A program made the translations under genes and the position numbers. The notes under the pieces are model-generated. The model was not told the origin of the DNA and ran no database searches. It worked only from the letters and a program-made list of their open reading frames with translations. Shown in pieces: positions 42,143-51,105 of a stretch of 64,000 nt of DNA (its first letter is position 1; each line of letters opens with the position of its first letter). This DNA is from Candidatus Solibacter sp. (lineage in GTDB: Bacteria; Acidobacteriota; Terriglobia; Bryobacterales; Bryobacteraceae): assembly GCA_013822245.1 (NCBI GenBank), contig PNKE01000014.1, positions 124,001 through 188,000 of the forward strand, written 5' to 3'.

Positions 42143-43690
42143 CTACAGCTTCAGTTTCAGGATCGTCAGCGAGTGCTTCGGGAACGTGTACACCGGCTGA
42201 GCGCCGTCCATCTTCAGCGTCACCGTCCGCGTCACCGGCCGCACCTTCGTGTCCGAACCAAACGTATGCGTGGCTTTCAGATCCGGGTGGTTCATCTCCC
42301 ACACCTCGGCCGCCGGCGCCGTCTTGCCCTCCACGCTTTCGATCCTCGCCGTGATGTCCAGCTTCTCGCTGCGGTTCAGCACGTTCAAAAAGACCGTCTT
42401 CGACTTCGCATCGTAAGTCGCCGACGTGTCCAGATACGGCAGCTCCCGCTTGCCCGCCGGCTTGTACATCGGCGAGTTCACCCAGAGATCGATCGCCGTC
42501 AGGTCCCTCTGCTTGGCGTATTCGGCGATCGGGAAATAGATCGGCTGCAGGAACAGCCCGTCTTTGTTCGTGAAGATGGGCGCGATCACGTTGACGATCT
42601 GGGCGAGGTTGGCCATCTTCACTGAATCGGCATGGCGGATGAACGAGTTGAAGAACATCCCCATCGCCAGCGCGTCCTCGTAGTTGTAGATCTCTTCCAG
42701 CCGTGTCGATCCCGTCGCGTGCTCGGAATTGCCACGCGCCCGGTACCAGACATTCCACTCGTCGTAGGCGATATAAATCGGCCTCGCGTTCGGCCGCCCC
42801 GAGCGCGCGGCCTGGATCTGGCCCTCGACGATCTCGATCCGCTCGTCGATGTCGGCCGAGGCCGCCAGGAAGTTCTCGAAATTATTCGCCTGGTTGCCGA
42901 TGTAGGTGTGCAGCGAGATGTAGTCGATCTCGTCGCGCAGTTTGTCGAGCACCGCCCGGTTCCAGTTGATCCAGTCCGCCCCGCGCCCGAAGTGCGACGA
43001 GCCTGACGCGATCAGCTTGATCGACGGATCCACGCGCCGCATCGCCTTGGCGGCTTCCAGCGCGAACTTCGTGTAATCCTCGGCGTTCTTGTGACCCAAC
43101 TGCCACGGACCGTCGATCTCGTTGCCCAGGCCCCAATACTTCACCCCATACGGCTTGTCGCGCCCGTTCTTGCGCCGCTCGCGCGCCCATTCGGTGTCAC
43201 GCGATTCGTTGGTATACTCCACCCACTGCCGCGCATCTTCCACCGTCCCCAGCCCGGCGTTGATGCAGATGTAAGGCTCCACGCCCGCGCGCTCGGAATA
43301 GTCCAGAAACTCGTCCGTGCCGAACGTATTGGGTTCCAGCGCCCCCCATGCGCCCTCGGGGCGCACCGGGCGCTTGTCGCGGGGCCCGATGCCGTCCTTC
43401 CAGTTGTAGCCCGACACGAAATTGCCGCCCGGCCAGCGCAGCAGCGTCACGCCCATGCCCTGCATGGCCTTCATGACATCCGTTCGGTAGCCGCGCGCGT
43501 CGGAAAGCGGCGAACCGGGCTCATACAGTCCGCCATAGATGCAGCGGCCCAGGTGCTCGGCGAAGTTGCCGAACACATGCGGATGCACCTGGCCGATGAC
43601 GCGGTCGGTGTCGATTTTGATTCGCGCTTGAGGAGTCTGTCCGGACACGGCCAACCCGGCCGCCAGTAGCAGGACGATCGCATTCTTCAT
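42143..43690 (-). CDS. Exported alpha-L-arabinofuranosidase, GH51
   Basis: The 515-residue protein has a signal peptide ([20 protein letters not shown]). [20 protein letters not shown] and [20 protein letters not shown] are the GH51 N-terminal signatures. [13 protein letters not shown] contains the acid/base Glu and [12 protein letters not shown] the nucleophile Glu region (here DEW). The C-terminal beta domain ends with [11 protein letters not shown]. The enzyme should release arabinose from arabinan, arabinoxylan or arabinogalactan outside the cytoplasm. It stands alone, 53 bases after the end of fabH upstream on the same strand. Confidence 0.93.
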   Translation of the reverse strand: MKNAIVLLLAAGLAVSGQTPQARIKIDTDRVIGQVHPHVFGNFAEHLGRCIYGGLYEPGSPLSDARGYRTDVMKAMQGMGVTLLRWPGGNFVSGYNWKDGIGPRDKRPVRPEGAWGALEPNTFGTDEFLDYSERAGVEPYICINAGLGTVEDARQWVEYTNESRDTEWARERRKNGRDKPYGVKYWGLGNEIDGPWQLGHKNAEDYTKFALEAAKAMRRVDPSIKLIASGSSHFGRGADWINWNRAVLDKLRDEIDYISLHTYIGNQANNFENFLAASADIDERIEIVEGQIQAARSGRPNARPIYIAYDEWNVWYRARGNSEHATGSTRLEEIYNYEDALAMGMFFNSFIRHADSVKMANLAQIVNVIAPIFTNKDGLFLQPIYFPIAEYAKQRDLTAIDLWVNSPMYKPAGKRELPYLDTSATYDAKSKTVFLNVLNRSEKLDITARIESVEGKTAPAAEVWEMNHPDLKATHTFGSDTKVRPVTRTVTLKMDGAQPVYTFPKHSLTILKLKL

Positions 43691-43743
43691 GCGACTATCC
43701 TATCCCCGGCGCCCGGTCGCCCGCCAGTCTTTGCCGTTTCGAT

Positions 43744-44733
43744 TTAATACGCCCAGCGCCAGAGGTTCGCCGCGGTCGTGAAGCCCGCCCCCACGGCCGT
43801 GAACAGCACCAGCTCGCCCTTGGCCACTTTGCCCTCGGCCAGGGCGTCGCGCATCGCCAGCGGGATCGTCGCCGCCGTCGTGTTGCCGTACTTCTCGATG
43901 TTGATCATCACCTGTTCGGGCTTCATCCCCAGCCGCTGCGCCGCCGAGTTGATGATGCGGATATTGGCCTGATGCGGGACCATCAGTTTCACGTCCGACG
44001 AAGCGATTCCGCATTCGGCCAAAAGGTCGGCGCTGATCTCGCCCATCCGGCGGACGGCGAATTTGAACACCGCCTGGCCGTCCTGATCCACGTAATGCAG
44101 CCGCTGCGCCACGGTCTCGGCCGACGCCGGCATCCTGCTGCCGCCTGCCCTCATCTTCAGCGCCGGACCGCCCGAGCCGTCAATCTCGTTTTTGAATCCC
44201 ACAAATCCGGGTTCGCCGTCCCCGGCCGGCTCGATCAGCATCGCCCCCGCGCCGTCGCCGAACAATACGCACGTCGCGCGGTCCTGGTAGTCGATGATCC
44301 TCGACATCGTGTCGGCGCCGATCACCAGCACTTTCTTATGCGTCCCGGCCCCCACCAGATGCGCGCCCGTCGTCAGGCCGTACACGAATCCGGAACACGC
44401 CGCGATCAAATCGAATCCCCACGCCTTCTTGGCCCCGATCTGGTGCTGCACCAGGCACGCCGTCGACGGAAACATATGGTCCGGCGTCACCGTGCACAGG
44501 ATGATCGCGTCAACCTCCTCGCCGCCGATCCCGCGCTGCTCCAGCGCCGCCCTGGCGGCCATCACGGCCATGTCCGACGTGGCCATCTCCGGATCGGCGA
44601 TGTGGCGTTCCCGGATTCCGGTGCGCTCCATGATCCACTCGTTCGACGTGTCCACCATCTTCGCCAGATCGTCGTTGCTAAGTACGCGCGGCGGCACATA
44701 GCAGCCCAGCGCGCTGATTTTGACGTTACGCAA
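43744..44733 (-). CDS. fabH: 3-oxoacyl-[ACP] synthase III
   Basis: The 329-residue length fits FabH. The thiolase-fold catalytic triad is visible: Cys113 in DLIAACSGFVYGL, His in MVPHQANIRI and Asn in EKYGNTTAATIP. SNEWIMERTGIRERHIA is a typical N-terminal block. FabH condenses acetyl-CoA with malonyl-ACP to start fatty acid synthesis in the cytosol. No other fab genes lie nearby, so it could be an extra copy; in that case a specialised acyl primer is possible. Confidence 0.92.
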   Translation of the reverse strand: MRNVKISALGCYVPPRVLSNDDLAKMVDTSNEWIMERTGIRERHIADPEMATSDMAVMAARAALEQRGIGGEEVDAIILCTVTPDHMFPSTACLVQHQIGAKKAWGFDLIAACSGFVYGLTTGAHLVGAGTHKKVLVIGADTMSRIIDYQDRATCVLFGDGAGAMLIEPAGDGEPGFVGFKNEIDGSGGPALKMRAGGSRMPASAETVAQRLHYVDQDGQAVFKFAVRRMGEISADLLAECGIASSDVKLMVPHQANIRIINSAAQRLGMKPEQVMINIEKYGNTTAATIPLAMRDALAEGKVAKGELVLFTAVGAGFTTAANLWRWAY

Positions 44734-44846
44734 GAAGCCTCCAAAAACCTGGCCCGCCGGGCGCAGATCCCTGCCTGTTCCTATCGGACCCTCGCGTCCT
44801 GATGATGGGGACGCAAACCTCCATTGATATGCTATTCCGAAGAGGG

Positions 44847-45623
44847 ATGCAAGTGATCCAACTCAAGCTCTTCGGCGTCGAGCCGGATCCGCAACCCGAT
44901 CCGCCCCGTTTCCAGGAGTCCGTAACCGACATCTTCACCCGCGTTTACCGCCAGAAAGCCATCGGCGCGCGCCGCAAATCCCGCGGCGTCAACGCCGAAG
45001 TCGGCTTCCGCGCCTGGGCCAATGCCAACGGCCGCATCCGCCTCGGTGGCGAGACTCTCCACGTTCACCTCTCCGATCTCTGGCGCGCGGCTCCGCCCGC
45101 GGTCGTCGAATCTCTCGCCGAAATCCTGGTCTCCAAACTCTTCCGCCAGGCGCCGGCGCAGGAACACTCCGACCGGTACCGCGAATGGGTGAATACCGAA
45201 GAGGTTCACAACGAGATGGTCCGCCTGCGCCGCGAACGCGGCCGCAAGTCCTTCGCCCCCGCCTTCGGACTCTGCCACGACCTCGACGCCCTGTTCGACC
45301 GCCTCAATCAGGAGTACTTCCAGGGCTTGCTCAGCCGCCCCCGCCTCGGCTGGAGCCGCGCCGCTTCAGCCACCCTGCTCGGACATTACGACCCGCCCCA
45401 CCACGCCATCGTCCTCAACCGCCTGCTCGACTCACCCGAAATCCCCCCGCCCGTCGTCGAGTTCGTCCTCTATCACGAGATGCTACACATCCTGCATCCG
45501 GTGGAGCTGCGCGGCGGCCGCCGCCATATTCACACCAAGGCCTTCCGCATCGATGAGAAGCGTTTCGCGGCCTACGACGAGGCCAGGCGCTACATCCGCC
45601 GCAGGAACTGGCGCGAGTTCTGA
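44847..45623 (+). CDS. SprT/M48-like zinc metallopeptidase-fold protein
   Basis: From ATG 44847 the product is 258 residues; ATG codons at 44802 and 44829 are alternatives. VEFVLYHEMLHILHPVELRG contains the HExxH zinc motif, and the preceding LDALFDRLNQEYFQGLLSRP with ASATLLGHYDPPHHAIVLNR fits SprT-like proteins. The N-terminal 100 residues (RKSRGVNAEVGFRAWANANG) are basic. No signal peptide is present. SprT-like proteins can act in DNA-protein crosslink repair, but no zinc ribbon is seen here, so the role is open. Confidence 0.7.
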   Translation: MQVIQLKLFGVEPDPQPDPPRFQESVTDIFTRVYRQKAIGARRKSRGVNAEVGFRAWANANGRIRLGGETLHVHLSDLWRAAPPAVVESLAEILVSKLFRQAPAQEHSDRYREWVNTEEVHNEMVRLRRERGRKSFAPAFGLCHDLDALFDRLNQEYFQGLLSRPRLGWSRAASATLLGHYDPPHHAIVLNRLLDSPEIPPPVVEFVLYHEMLHILHPVELRGGRRHIHTKAFRIDEKRFAAYDEARRYIRRRNWREF

Positions 45624-45640
45624 GATCGGGCCGCTCCCGC

Positions 45641-46156
45641 TCAGGCCGCCGCCGCTCCCTGCTGCCTCACCCCGGCGGCCAGCCCGTCGAGCGAGCCCAC
45701 CAGCCCGGTGACGTCCACCTGCGATATCCCCAACTGGAACCCAATCGTCTGCGTCCGCGCCGCCCACATCGACAGCGTGAACCGCAGCCGCTGTTGAAAC
45801 AGCAACTCGCGCAGCTCGCGCCCCGCCGTGCCGGCCTCCACCATCAACTGGCCGACGGCCTGCAGCCGGTCGAAATCCGCCGACATCTCCCGCAGATACT
45901 TCCGCATCAGACGGATGCGGCGCCGCCGGAACTCCGCCGCCAGCTTGCGGTCGCCCCCGGCGAGCTCCGCGGCATACGCGAAATCCGCCTCCGATAGCAG
46001 CCGCGACACGGGCCTGTAGCGCTCGGGGCTGAAGCTCTTCCACCAGCCCAGGTCAATGTCGAATACACGCCTGGTCCTTACCAGCCGGCCCAGCAGGAAA
46101 AACAGCAGGGCAAGAAGGAGAATCGATACGCCTAAAACCGGCAACAGTGGGCTCAC
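45641..46156 (-). CDS. Membrane-anchored helical protein of unknown function
   Basis: The product is 171 residues from GTG 46156, with GAGGT just upstream. One N-terminal helix (LPVLGVSILLLALLFFLLGR) is followed by a long helical, arginine-rich cytosolic part (AAEFRRRRIRLMRKYLREMS) and an Ala/Gly tail. It is convergent with the SprT-like gene (17 bases between stops). I recognise no family. Confidence 0.6.
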   Translation of the reverse strand: MSPLLPVLGVSILLLALLFFLLGRLVRTRRVFDIDLGWWKSFSPERYRPVSRLLSEADFAYAAELAGGDRKLAAEFRRRRIRLMRKYLREMSADFDRLQAVGQLMVEAGTAGRELRELLFQQRLRFTLSMWAARTQTIGFQLGISQVDVTGLVGSLDGLAAGVRQQGAAAA

Positions 46157-46186
46157 GGTTTGACCTCACTCGAACGTTGATGCTAT

Positions 46187-46215
46187 ATCCTAGCCCGAAA
46201 TCCCGTTTTCCGCAA
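46187..46215 (-). promoter_or_regulatory. Candidate sigma-70 promoter of the 45641-46156 gene
   Basis: On the minus strand TTGCGG (46215-46210) and TAGGAT (46192-46187) are separated by exactly 17 bases, about 30 bases upstream of the GTG start. Confidence 0.45.
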
Positions 46216-46252
46216 TTGACTTGTGTAACGCGAGGGGGAATGCCGCCCAGGA

Positions 46253-47017
46253 TTAAGGAGCTTTTACCGACCGCACCATCGCATTCAGCAAATTCAGCTG
46301 CTCCAGCAGCCGTGCCCGCTCCTTCGGCGTCCGCCGGATGGTCCCTTCCGGAAGCGTTTTTTCACCCGAACGGGTGAAGGCGAACAGCCAGACCGTGCAA
46401 ATCAACGTGTCCGCCGCCATCATCACCAACCCGCCCATCGTCGTGTACTCCGATCCCGCGAACACCCGCACCGCAAAGCCCGCGCACGTCGCAGCCAGCT
46501 TCGCGCACAGCCCGAAGCTGTAGACGGCAACGTTGCGCCGCAGCGGAACCGGGAACCACAGCACGAAAACGGTCAGGGTGAGCAGGAAGAAGAGCACCAC
46601 GCCCGAGATCCAGGAATCCAACAGAAGGAATAGGCGTAGCGTCGGATACGGCTCATTGGGCACGCGCAATCCCATCTGCACGGTCAGAAAAGCGATCGTG
46701 CCGCCGGCCGCCACTGTCGACGCGAACGAACGCCGGCCGAGAGCCGAAAGACCGCTATAGGCCTCCAGCACTAGCTTGTAGATCTCCAAACCCGCCCACG
46801 CCGTCAGCAGAGACAGGATGGGCAATGTGATGATGTAAACCCAACTGTAGAGATAGTCATTTCCCCGCAGGCCCATCAACAGCAGCGACCGGGCAGGCAG
46901 GGATACCAGCAGAACCGCCAGCACGGGGTATGACCTTCCGAGCCCCGTAGCCAGGAACCTGATCGCCACCAACGAAGCAGCCGCCGTGTTTAGATTCCAG
47001 ATCAGCGATTCCATCAC
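46253..47017 (-). CDS. Multi-pass membrane protein of unknown function
   Basis: The 254-residue protein has about seven hydrophobic helices (for example TLPILSLLTAWAGLEIYKLV, LLLDSWISGVVLFFLLTLTV and LVMMAADTLICTVWLFAFTR) and a short charged C-terminal tail (TPKERARLLEQLNLLNAMVR). The pattern resembles 7TM proteins of unknown role seen repeatedly in Solibacterales genomes. The ATG at 47017 has no strong ribosome site. Nothing indicates a substrate. Confidence 0.6.
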   Translation of the reverse strand: MMESLIWNLNTAAASLVAIRFLATGLGRSYPVLAVLLVSLPARSLLLMGLRGNDYLYSWVYIITLPILSLLTAWAGLEIYKLVLEAYSGLSALGRRSFASTVAAGGTIAFLTVQMGLRVPNEPYPTLRLFLLLDSWISGVVLFFLLTLTVFVLWFPVPLRRNVAVYSFGLCAKLAATCAGFAVRVFAGSEYTTMGGLVMMAADTLICTVWLFAFTRSGEKTLPEGTIRRTPKERARLLEQLNLLNAMVRSVKAP

Positions 47018-47048
47018 GTCCGCATAACCTTGTGACCGAATACAAGAA

Positions 47049-47070
47049 GGGCGCGCATTGCTGCGCGCCC
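47049..47070 (-). terminator. Perfect GC hairpin downstream of the small peptide gene
   Basis: GGGCGCGCA and TGCGCGCCC pair over 9 base pairs around a four-base loop. On the minus strand it is followed by TTCTTGTATT. It lies 101 bases after the 36-codon peptide gene and 32 bases before the start of the 7TM protein, so it probably separates the two transcripts. Confidence 0.6.
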
Positions 47071-47171
47071 ATCGATGATATCAGTATCCGGATCTACTTC
47101 CAGCCGCCGTTGCGTGCAGGACCGTGTTCACCGGATGGCGAAACGCCATCAACTCCTCAGCCTGCCTGTGC

Positions 47172-47282
47172 TCAGGGTGCGGGAGGCACGCACGGGAAGC
47201 ATCTCGGAATTGGATCGGCTTGCGGCGCGGTGAAGCTGAAGACCGGGGCGGCCAGCAGCAGGGCAAGAATGAATCTTTTCAT
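47172..47282 (-). CDS. 36-residue exported peptide
   Basis: Reading the minus strand from ATG 47282 to TGA 47172 gives 36 residues. MKRFILALLLAAPVFSFTAP is a compact signal peptide; the mature end QADPIPRCFPCVPPAP is Pro-rich with a C-x2-C pair. A well-spaced AAGGAG ribosome site is present 9 bases upstream and a strong hairpin lies downstream. The gene is too short for usual gene finders but has all signs of a translated one. The function is unknown; a processed peptide or a metal/thiol-binding peptide are possibilities. Confidence 0.55.
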   Translation of the reverse strand: MKRFILALLLAAPVFSFTAPQADPIPRCFPCVPPAP

Positions 47283-47479
47283 GGTTGGGTGACTCCTTCG
47301 GAAATTGACTGTTCAGCAGCCTCGAACAAAGCCTAACCGCTTCTGTTGAATTGGCGGAGCACCTGGTATAGATTTTCCGATTTCGGAACAACTCTGCGCG
47401 CCATCAACCCGGCGAAGACGGGGATGGCGCGAACACTCTCTTTTCTATTAAGATGGTTGTGGCTTGGAAGCCTCAGGCA

Positions 47480-47911
47480 ATGGCCCTCATGACGTCTGAA
47501 CCCTGGAGGAGCGCGAGCGCCGATGTCTGGCACCGCACGCTGTGTCAGATCCCCACGTATTACGGACGCTTGGTCTATCTCGCCCAGCGCCGCAGCCCCG
47601 ACACCGGCAAGTACGAACATCACGGCCTCGCCAAAATGTTCGGCGAAGAAGAAGCGCACACTGCCCTGCGCTCCAGCCACGACAACACCTTTCGCCGGTG
47701 GCTCGAACTCGGCATCGAACAGCAGCGGGCCGATCTCTCGCTCTACTTCGCAGGCCTGCCCACCAACCGCGGGGTGCTGATCGAAAACTGGCTCCGCCTC
47801 ACCCCTTACCGCAACCTCGTCCCGTATGACGCCAGCCCCGCCGATCAGGACCTCTTCCTCTCCGACCTCGAGTTCCTGCTCTCGGCATTCAGGAACGCGT
47901 CCGTGGCCTGA
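47480..47911 (+). CDS. Small soluble protein of unknown function
   Basis: From ATG 47480 the product is 143 residues; ATG 47453 would add nine. The helical sequence includes YYGRLVYLAQRRSPDTGKYE, HHGLAKMFGEEEAHTALRSS and HDNTFRRWLELGIEQQRADL. No motif of a known enzyme is seen, although such proteins seem typical of Acidobacteria. It overlaps the end of the convergent XRE regulator gene by 23 bases. Confidence 0.6.
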   Translation: MALMTSEPWRSASADVWHRTLCQIPTYYGRLVYLAQRRSPDTGKYEHHGLAKMFGEEEAHTALRSSHDNTFRRWLELGIEQQRADLSLYFAGLPTNRGVLIENWLRLTPYRNLVPYDASPADQDLFLSDLEFLLSAFRNASVA

Positions 47912-48686
47912 CGCCCCCCGCGAACCGGTTGGCCACCCCCGTCACCCGCCCCAGCACCTCGGCCTCTTCCCCATGCCGGTACACCACGGGCGCGCACTGC
48001 GACGCCGGGTGCGGAATCGCGATCAGCCTCTCCCCCTCCAGGCTGCACCAGCAGCACAGCCACCCCTGGCGCGTCTCCAGGAAATAAATCGGCCGCTCGG
48101 CCTCGCTCGTCCAACCCGTCTGCGCCACCTTGTTGCTCGATTCGTCGATCAACAGCAGGCTGCCCGGTTGCAGCAGCGGGTACATGAACCAGTCGTCCAT
48201 GCCCACAAACCCGTAACTGTGCCCGTGTAAGTCCAGCCCCGCCAGCAACATCACCGGCAGCATCCCCCAACTCTGGATATACCGGCTCAGAAACGTCGTT
48301 CTTTTCAGATCCACCCCCGGATCGAGCGAAATCGGCACCTGTACGTGCGCCTGCGACGCCATGCTCAGCCCGTCCGGAGTCCAGCCCACCAGGTGCGTCT
48401 TGTCCGGCCCCACCAGCGTCAGGTCCCCAGGCAACCCCCCCAGATCCACCCCGTACCAGCACAGCACATCCTTCAAATCCAGCCTGTAGATCGTGCATAG
48501 CGAATACAGTTTGTAAATGTTCGGAACCACGCCGCGATTCTCGATGTCAGACAAACGGCTGATGGCGATCGTGAATTCACCGTTGCGGTGACGGTCCGCG
48601 ATCCGTGCGCTGAACTCCTCCACGTCCCGGTATCGCAACCCGAGGCGCTCTCTGGCCTGTTTCAGCTTCTGTCCGGCGTCATCCAT
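47889..48686 (-). CDS. XRE-family regulator with S24-like C-terminal domain
   Basis: The 265-residue protein starts with a helix-turn-helix: GQKLKQARERLGLRYRDVEE then ISRLSDIENRGVVPNIYKLY. A linker is followed by a LexA/S24-like beta domain (LQPGSLLLIDESSNKVAQTG, RPIYFLETRQGWLCCWCSLE). The usual Ser-Lys autoproteolysis dyad is not evident, so it is probably a non-cleaving regulator. The unusually long insertion in the HTH loop (FSARIADRHRNGEFTIAISR) is notable. It is divergent from pheA and convergent with the small unknown gene. Confidence 0.75.
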   Translation of the reverse strand: MDDAGQKLKQARERLGLRYRDVEEFSARIADRHRNGEFTIAISRLSDIENRGVVPNIYKLYSLCTIYRLDLKDVLCWYGVDLGGLPGDLTLVGPDKTHLVGWTPDGLSMASQAHVQVPISLDPGVDLKRTTFLSRYIQSWGMLPVMLLAGLDLHGHSYGFVGMDDWFMYPLLQPGSLLLIDESSNKVAQTGWTSEAERPIYFLETRQGWLCCWCSLEGERLIAIPHPASQCAPVVYRHGEEAEVLGRVTGVANRFAGGVRPRTRS

Positions 48687-48828
48687 GATATGATTCGTTG
48701 CGGCTGTGGCTTACTTCCGCGCGCCGGCCTGCCGTTTTCAGGACGCCGAAGCTTGATGCCGGCGGATTCGCTCCGCCTGATTCAATTCTGTTCTGGATTC
48801 GGAACAAACTCAAGTAACGGGGATCACA

Positions 48829-49689
48829 TTGGCGAAACACCATCAATCCACACGCACGCTCCGCGTAGCCTTTCAGGGCGAAGCCGGAGCTTTCAGCCAC
48901 GAGGCCATCGTGAAATTGCTCGGGCCCGAGGTCGAAGTTGTTCCCTGTCAGAGATTTGAGGAAGTCTTCGCCTCTCTTCGCTCGGGCGGCTGCGAGGCCG
49001 CGGTCATTCCCATCGAGAACACCCTCCACGGCTCCGTCCACGAGAACTACGACCATTTGCTGCATTTCGACCACCAGATCGTCGCCGAAACCAGCGTCCG
49101 CATCGTCCACAACCTCATCGCCGTCCCCGGTGTTCGCCTCGCCGATGTGCGCCGCGTCTTCTCCCACCCCGTCGCGCTCAACCAGTGCCTTGACTTTTTC
49201 GCCACCAACCCGCGGTTCGTCCGCGAACCCTTCTACGACACCGCCGGCAGCGTCAAAATGATCATGGCCGAGGGCCTCAAGGACGCCGCCGCCATCGCCT
49301 CCTCGGTCTCGGCCGGCATCTACGGCGCCCGCATCCTGCGCCGCTCGATCGAGGACGACCGCCAGAACTTCACCCGCTTCTTCCTGCTCCGCCGCGCCGG
49401 CGACGCACCGCTGCCGGTCGTCGAGAAGGGCAAGAAGGGCTGGAAGACCACGCTCGTCTTCACCACCCGCAACCAGCCCGGCTCGCTGTTCCGCGCCCTG
49501 AGCGCCTTCGCATTGCGCGACATCTCGCTCGCCAAGATCGAATCCCGCCCGCTGCGCGGCAAGCCCTGGGAGTATCTGTTCTACCTCGAACTGCTCGGCA
49601 GCCTCGACGACGAGCGCGTCAAACGCGCCATCGGCCACCTCGAGGAGCTCAGCGACATGCAGCGCGTGCTCGGCTGCTACCCGGCCTGA
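48829..49689 (+). CDS. pheA: Prephenate dehydratase with ACT domain
   Basis: The 286-residue protein is a monofunctional PheA without chorismate mutase. It decarboxylates and dehydrates prephenate to phenylpyruvate for phenylalanine synthesis in the cytosol. LRVAFQGEAGAFSHEAI is the N-terminal signature, PIENTLHGSVHENYDHLL the substrate-binding block, and DRQNFTRFFLL holds the catalytic Thr-Arg-Phe. The ACT domain (QPGSLFRALSAFALRDISLA, KIESRPLRG) contains the ESRP phenylalanine-binding motif, so feedback inhibition is expected. The start is a TTG at 48829 with GGGGAT upstream. Confidence 0.93.
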   Translation: MAKHHQSTRTLRVAFQGEAGAFSHEAIVKLLGPEVEVVPCQRFEEVFASLRSGGCEAAVIPIENTLHGSVHENYDHLLHFDHQIVAETSVRIVHNLIAVPGVRLADVRRVFSHPVALNQCLDFFATNPRFVREPFYDTAGSVKMIMAEGLKDAAAIASSVSAGIYGARILRRSIEDDRQNFTRFFLLRRAGDAPLPVVEKGKKGWKTTLVFTTRNQPGSLFRALSAFALRDISLAKIESRPLRGKPWEYLFYLELLGSLDDERVKRAIGHLEELSDMQRVLGCYPA

Positions 49690-49695
49690 GCCGCG

Positions 49696-50337
49696 TCAGA
49701 TCACCCGCGCGCGGATGATCCGGTCCAGTTTCGCGAACTCGCGGGCCAGATACGCCTCGCCCTCTTTCGTGATCCGGTCCTGGCTCGGGCCTTTACCCTT
49801 CGGCGCGCCTTCGCCGTAGCCCGCGTACAGCTTCTCCACCACGTCCATGCCTTCGACCACCTGCCCGAATGCCGGGAATCCACGGGCGTCGAGGCGCGAG
49901 TTTGCCCCCAGATTGATGTAGACCTGGACGGTGCGGGTATCGGGTCCCGAGGTGGCAAAACTGATGGCGCCGCGGACGTTCGACGCCCTTACCGGATCGT
50001 CCTTGATGCGGGTTGAATCGTCCCACGCCTTCGACACCGCCGGGTCCGGATTGATGCCCCACTGCACGACGAAGCCCGGCAGCACCCGGAAAAACCGGCA
50101 CCCGTCGTAGTAGCCGCCGCGCACCAGGGTGTAGAAACGATCGGCTCCAAGCGGCGCCCAGGGCCTGACGGCCTGCACCACAAACCGTCCCTGCGTCGTC
50201 TCAAAACGCGCCTTCCAGACCACCGGCGAACGGCGCGCGATGAGGGCCGGCTCTGTCAGCCGGGCCAATCGCGGCGCGCATCCAGCCATGGCGGCCGCGA
50301 CGGCCAGCACGCTTCTGCGGGGAACTGTCATTTTCAC
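49696..50337 (-). CDS. Cyclophilin-type peptidyl-prolyl isomerase, probable lipoprotein
   Basis: The 213-residue protein has a signal ending in AVAAAMAGCAP, a plausible lipobox cysteine. The cyclophilin core is shown by GCRFFRVLPGFVVQWGINPD (active-site Arg in FFRV), NVRGAISFATSGPDTRTVQV and PAFGQVVEGMDVVEKLYAGY. It would speed cis-trans proline isomerisation in exported proteins. It is convergent with pheA, 6 bases apart. Confidence 0.9.
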   Translation of the reverse strand: MKMTVPRRSVLAVAAAMAGCAPRLARLTEPALIARRSPVVWKARFETTQGRFVVQAVRPWAPLGADRFYTLVRGGYYDGCRFFRVLPGFVVQWGINPDPAVSKAWDDSTRIKDDPVRASNVRGAISFATSGPDTRTVQVYINLGANSRLDARGFPAFGQVVEGMDVVEKLYAGYGEGAPKGKGPSQDRITKEGEAYLAREFAKLDRIIRARVI

Positions 50338-50485
50338 ATGGTAGTCCGGACCGTTGGTCTCAATCAGGCCACCTGGGGCTTGTCCCCCTGAGCCATTCGG
50401 TTGCGGCTGGTGGCGTGCGAAGCTGCCAGCGCAGCCGATGCCCGCGCTGGCATTTGGAACCGGACGGATGCCGAATGCGTGGGAT

Positions 50486-51088
50486 CTAGGCGTTGACCAG
50501 GCGCGTGTCGAGCGCCGGAGGATTCATCGCTTCGTAGGCCTGGATCGCTTCTTCGTGCTTCAGAACGAAGCCGAGTTCATCGACGCCTTCCAGCAAACAC
50601 GCCTTCGAGAACGCGTCGATGGCGAACTCAACCGCCTTGCCCGATTCAAGCGTGAGGGTCTGGCTGGCGAGGTTCACCTTCACGGCGCCGGCCGCGGCCA
50701 TCAGTTCCTTATGGACGTCAGCCGGGACGGCGATCGGCAGCAGGCCGTTCTTCAGCGAGTTGTTCTTGAAGATGTCGGCGAACGAGGTCGAAACCACGGC
50801 CCGGAAGCCGTACTGCGTCAGCGCCCAGGGGGCATGTTCACGCGAAGAGCCGCAGCCGAAGTTGTCGCCGGCCACCAGCACCTTGCACTGCTTGGCTTCC
50901 GGCGTGTTCAGCACGAAATCCGGCTTCGGCGAACCGTCGGCCTCATAGCGCCAGTCAAAGAAAAGCTGGTCGCCGAGTCCGTCCTTGGAGATGGTCTTGA
51001 GGAAGCGCGCCGGGATGATCTGGTCGGTGTCGACGTTGTCCACCGGCAGGATGGCGTAGCGGCTTTCGATTGCTTCAAACTTCTGCAT
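50486..51088 (-). CDS. leuD: 3-isopropylmalate dehydratase small subunit
   Basis: The 200-residue protein is Leu[41 protein letters not shown] and [20 protein letters not shown] are the standard blocks of the swivel domain. With LeuC it isomerises 2-isopropylmalate to 3-isopropylmalate in leucine synthesis. A GGAGACC-type ribosome site precedes the ATG, 17 bases after the leuC stop. Confidence 0.95.
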   Translation of the reverse strand: MQKFEAIESRYAILPVDNVDTDQIIPARFLKTISKDGLGDQLFFDWRYEADGSPKPDFVLNTPEAKQCKVLVAGDNFGCGSSREHAPWALTQYGFRAVVSTSFADIFKNNSLKNGLLPIAVPADVHKELMAAAGAVKVNLASQTLTLESGKAVEFAIDAFSKACLLEGVDELGFVLKHEEAIQAYEAMNPPALDTRLVNA

Positions 51089-51105
51089 GATGGTCTCCTC
51101 GCGAC

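Noticed and set aside
42075-42758. N-terminal extension of the molybdopterin oxidoreductase frame
   Set aside because: It is antisense-frame sequence through the end of the GH51 gene; the 4Fe-4S motif follows the GTG at 42074 as expected for a family N-terminus.
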